DNA of 64,000 bases. It comes from Merluccius polli (lineage: Eukaryota; Chordata; Actinopteri; Gadiformes; Merlucciidae). Both the position numbers and the translations under genes were made by a program. The notes beneath the pieces were generated by a model, which worked only from the letters and a program-made list of their open reading frames with translations, was not told the origin of the DNA and ran no database searches. Shown here piece by piece: positions 62,531 through 64,000 of this stretch. Where the stretch lies: contig JAOPHQ010003984.1 of NCBI GenBank assembly GCA_030340625.1, forward strand, positions 1 through 64,000, given 5' to 3'. The number at the start of each line of letters is the position of its first letter. Position 1 is the first letter of the stretch.

Positions 62531-64000
62531 CGGATGTGAACGCTGGCGCATCTGGCTGCCGCTGCTCCCCGGACTCGTTTGTGTTTGTTTGTTGTTTGTT
62601 TGTAGACTAGCCTATGTCTAACAAAGTAACTTTTAAGTATTTTTCCGCACTGTCAATTGCCATCGCTAAATCAGCCCTGCCCGGATTATTCTGTTGCCTA
62701 CTGAAACTTTTTAACCATCCCGAAAACTTCACTGTGGACCCACAGCGTTGCTGCTTCTGAGTGGATTAAAACCGGAAAGAACATTGAAACCTAAAACTAT
62801 AGAGTGAAGATTGGAACGATATTCAATCTGAAGATCTACTGGGCCTGCTTCCGAGACGATTAGCAACGGGAGGTGAACTGTCTGCCACTTTGCGGTCTGC
62901 CGGTGCGCTCTGTCCCTGCCTGCTCACCTGCGCTATGCATCGTTGTGCGAGCCCTCGCATGGGTACTCCACGGCTTGGGTACTCCACGGCTTGGGTAAGT
63001 CTCTTGCTTGCTTTAATTAGTGGGTGAGTCTCTTGCTTAAGTTTTCACTCGCGGGGACCTGGTTACCTCCGTTGCCAGCCCCGAGAGTGTCAATGGTTAC
63101 ACTTGCTGGCTAACGTGCTTGATCATTAGAAACGAGGTCAGTGCTAACCTGTGGCTGCCTCCCACCCTCCTTCCCAATGCGATCTACAACCGTATTGCTG
63201 GCCTGGCTCCTAGTCCTTGAGCTCTGCCTGGTACCCTGGTTTCCCCATGGGCCGTGTCAACATCTGCACAAGCTAATGTGCTCCACACCCATGGCCCTCA
63301 ACTACTCATTGTCGCGTCTCCACAGCCTGCGAAAATACTGTTATAAACCTCCAGATGCCCTTTGGTCACACCAACACCTCGGTATTCTGCGTCGTCGCCC
63401 TAAATACATCCACAGGGGCTCTCGTAGGAAGTTTACCTGCTGTCCTCACCCCAACAATGACTCTCTCTGGAGCTGGACTCGGAACTCAAAACGGAACATT
63501 GTGCGCACTGCAGACACCAACAATCTTTGCCCCATTCCGTTAACGAAAGTCACTCAAAATAATCCCACTGCAAAGACTGCATCCTTTGCTTTACTCAATG
63601 TACGCTCTCTCAACAACAAGGCACCTTTCATTAATGATGTAATTACTGATATGGATATTGACTTTATGTGCTTAACTGAAACCTGGCAAGTACCAAATGT
63701 ATTTATCACACTAAATGAAGCCATCCCACCTGGGTGTGAATTTATTGATAAACCACGCTTGGCTGGGCGTGGGGGAGGACTTGCAGTCCTTTATCGCTCA
63801 TGTTTTAAGGTAGTGAGTGTGCCCCTGCAGGATTTCTCATCCTTTGAATGTCTTGCTTTAAAATTCACTGGTAGTCTACCACTACTCATTTTACTTATCT
63901 ACAGGCCTCCTAAAGCATCCTCTGTTTTTATGAATGAATTTGCTGAGCTGCTATCCTCTGTGTGCCCAATGTACTCATCTATCCTTGCTCTGGGTGATTT
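62531..64000 (+). mobile_element. L2-type LINE, 5' part, continues past the window
   Basis: A GC-rich leader begins near 62531 (GTGAACGCTGGCGCATC), then comes the ORF below. A direct repeat GGGTACTCCACGGCTT occurs at 62960 and 62977. The exact 5' border is not defined by a target duplication because the 3' end is outside the window. Confidence 0.7.
63291..64000 (+). CDS. L2-type ORF2, N-terminal part (AP endonuclease), cut by window end
   Basis: An open frame from ATG 63291 to the last base, about 236 codons. The leader has YKPPDALWSHQHLGILRRRP and RKFTCCPHPNND. The endonuclease starts FALLNVRSLNNKAPFINDVI, with CLTETW (catalytic Glu) and GRGGGLAVLYR, then LLILLIYRPPKASS and ALGDF at the edge. 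LNVRSLxNK, LTETW and GRGGGxAVxYR are hallmarks of L2/CR1 LINE endonucleases. No frame break is seen so far. Confidence 0.85.
   Translation, partial: MALNYSLSRLHSLRKYCYKPPDALWSHQHLGILRRRPKYIHRGSRRKFTCCPHPNNDSLWSWTRNSKRNIVRTADTNNLCPIPLTKVTQNNPTAKTASFALLNVRSLNNKAPFINDVITDMDIDFMCLTETWQVPNVFITLNEAIPPGCEFIDKPRLAGRGGGLAVLYRSCFKVVSVPLQDFSSFECLALKFTGSLPLLILLIYRPPKASSVFMNEFAELLSSVCPMYSSILALGD

Overview
This window looks like teleost fish DNA made almost entirely of transposable elements. I found no ordinary host gene, no rRNA, no functional tRNA and no CRISPR array. The element families present are typical of ray-finned fish: I-type, L1 and L2 LINEs, BEL/Pao and chromodomain Ty3 retrotransposons, hAT, PIF/Harbinger, piggyBac, Kolobok-like and CACTA-like DNA transposons, and a tRNA-derived SINE. 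The species cannot be fixed from the sequence. All family names come from motifs read by eye.

Layout. (1) Positions 1-15.0 kb: a head-to-tail tandem array of one composite repeat, period about 2.7 kb, copies A-E. Solo LTRs sit in copies B and C. A 4.3-kb Kolobok-like transposon sits in copy E, flanked by TTAA, carrying a decayed THAP gene and a P2X7-type cysteine domain on the other strand. (2) 15.2-20.2 kb: a hAT MITE with an 8-bp target duplication, then a degenerate multi-exon hAT (ZMYM1-like) transposase gene on the minus strand. (3) 20.2-25.8 kb: a decayed I-type LINE with RNase H, itself holding a SINE and a TTAA-flanked MITE with a minisatellite. (4) 26.69-61.88 kb: a CACTA-like reading frame cut in two by an L1 element (26961-61341, minus strand, poly-A tail at its left end, 11-bp target duplication). 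That L1 has been hit repeatedly: an inverted copy of the 2.7-kb composite repeat, a BEL element, a TTAA MITE, two Harbinger elements, a piggyBac, two hAT MITEs and an unclassified TIR element. Removing these leaves about 6 kb, the size of a full L1. (5) 62.5-64.0 kb: the start of an L2-type LINE running off the window.

The nest reaches five levels (CACTA > L1 > BEL > foldback element > SINE). A second branch holds the youngest element, a Ty3 chromovirus at 53143-58201 with two LTRs in which I see no difference and with open gag and pol frames. It inserted in the Myb-like gene of a Harbinger element, which is itself inside L1 ORF1. The first 11 nt of its predicted transcript are exactly complementary to the bases just after its 5' LTR, the Tf1/sushi self-priming arrangement. 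At several insertion points, removing the insert plus one target duplication restores the host element's reading frame, which independently supports the boundaries.

The genes do not form a pathway. They are independent selfish elements plus satellites. Mutual dependence is limited to nonautonomous elements (MITEs, SINE, the damaged BEL) that would need enzymes from elsewhere.
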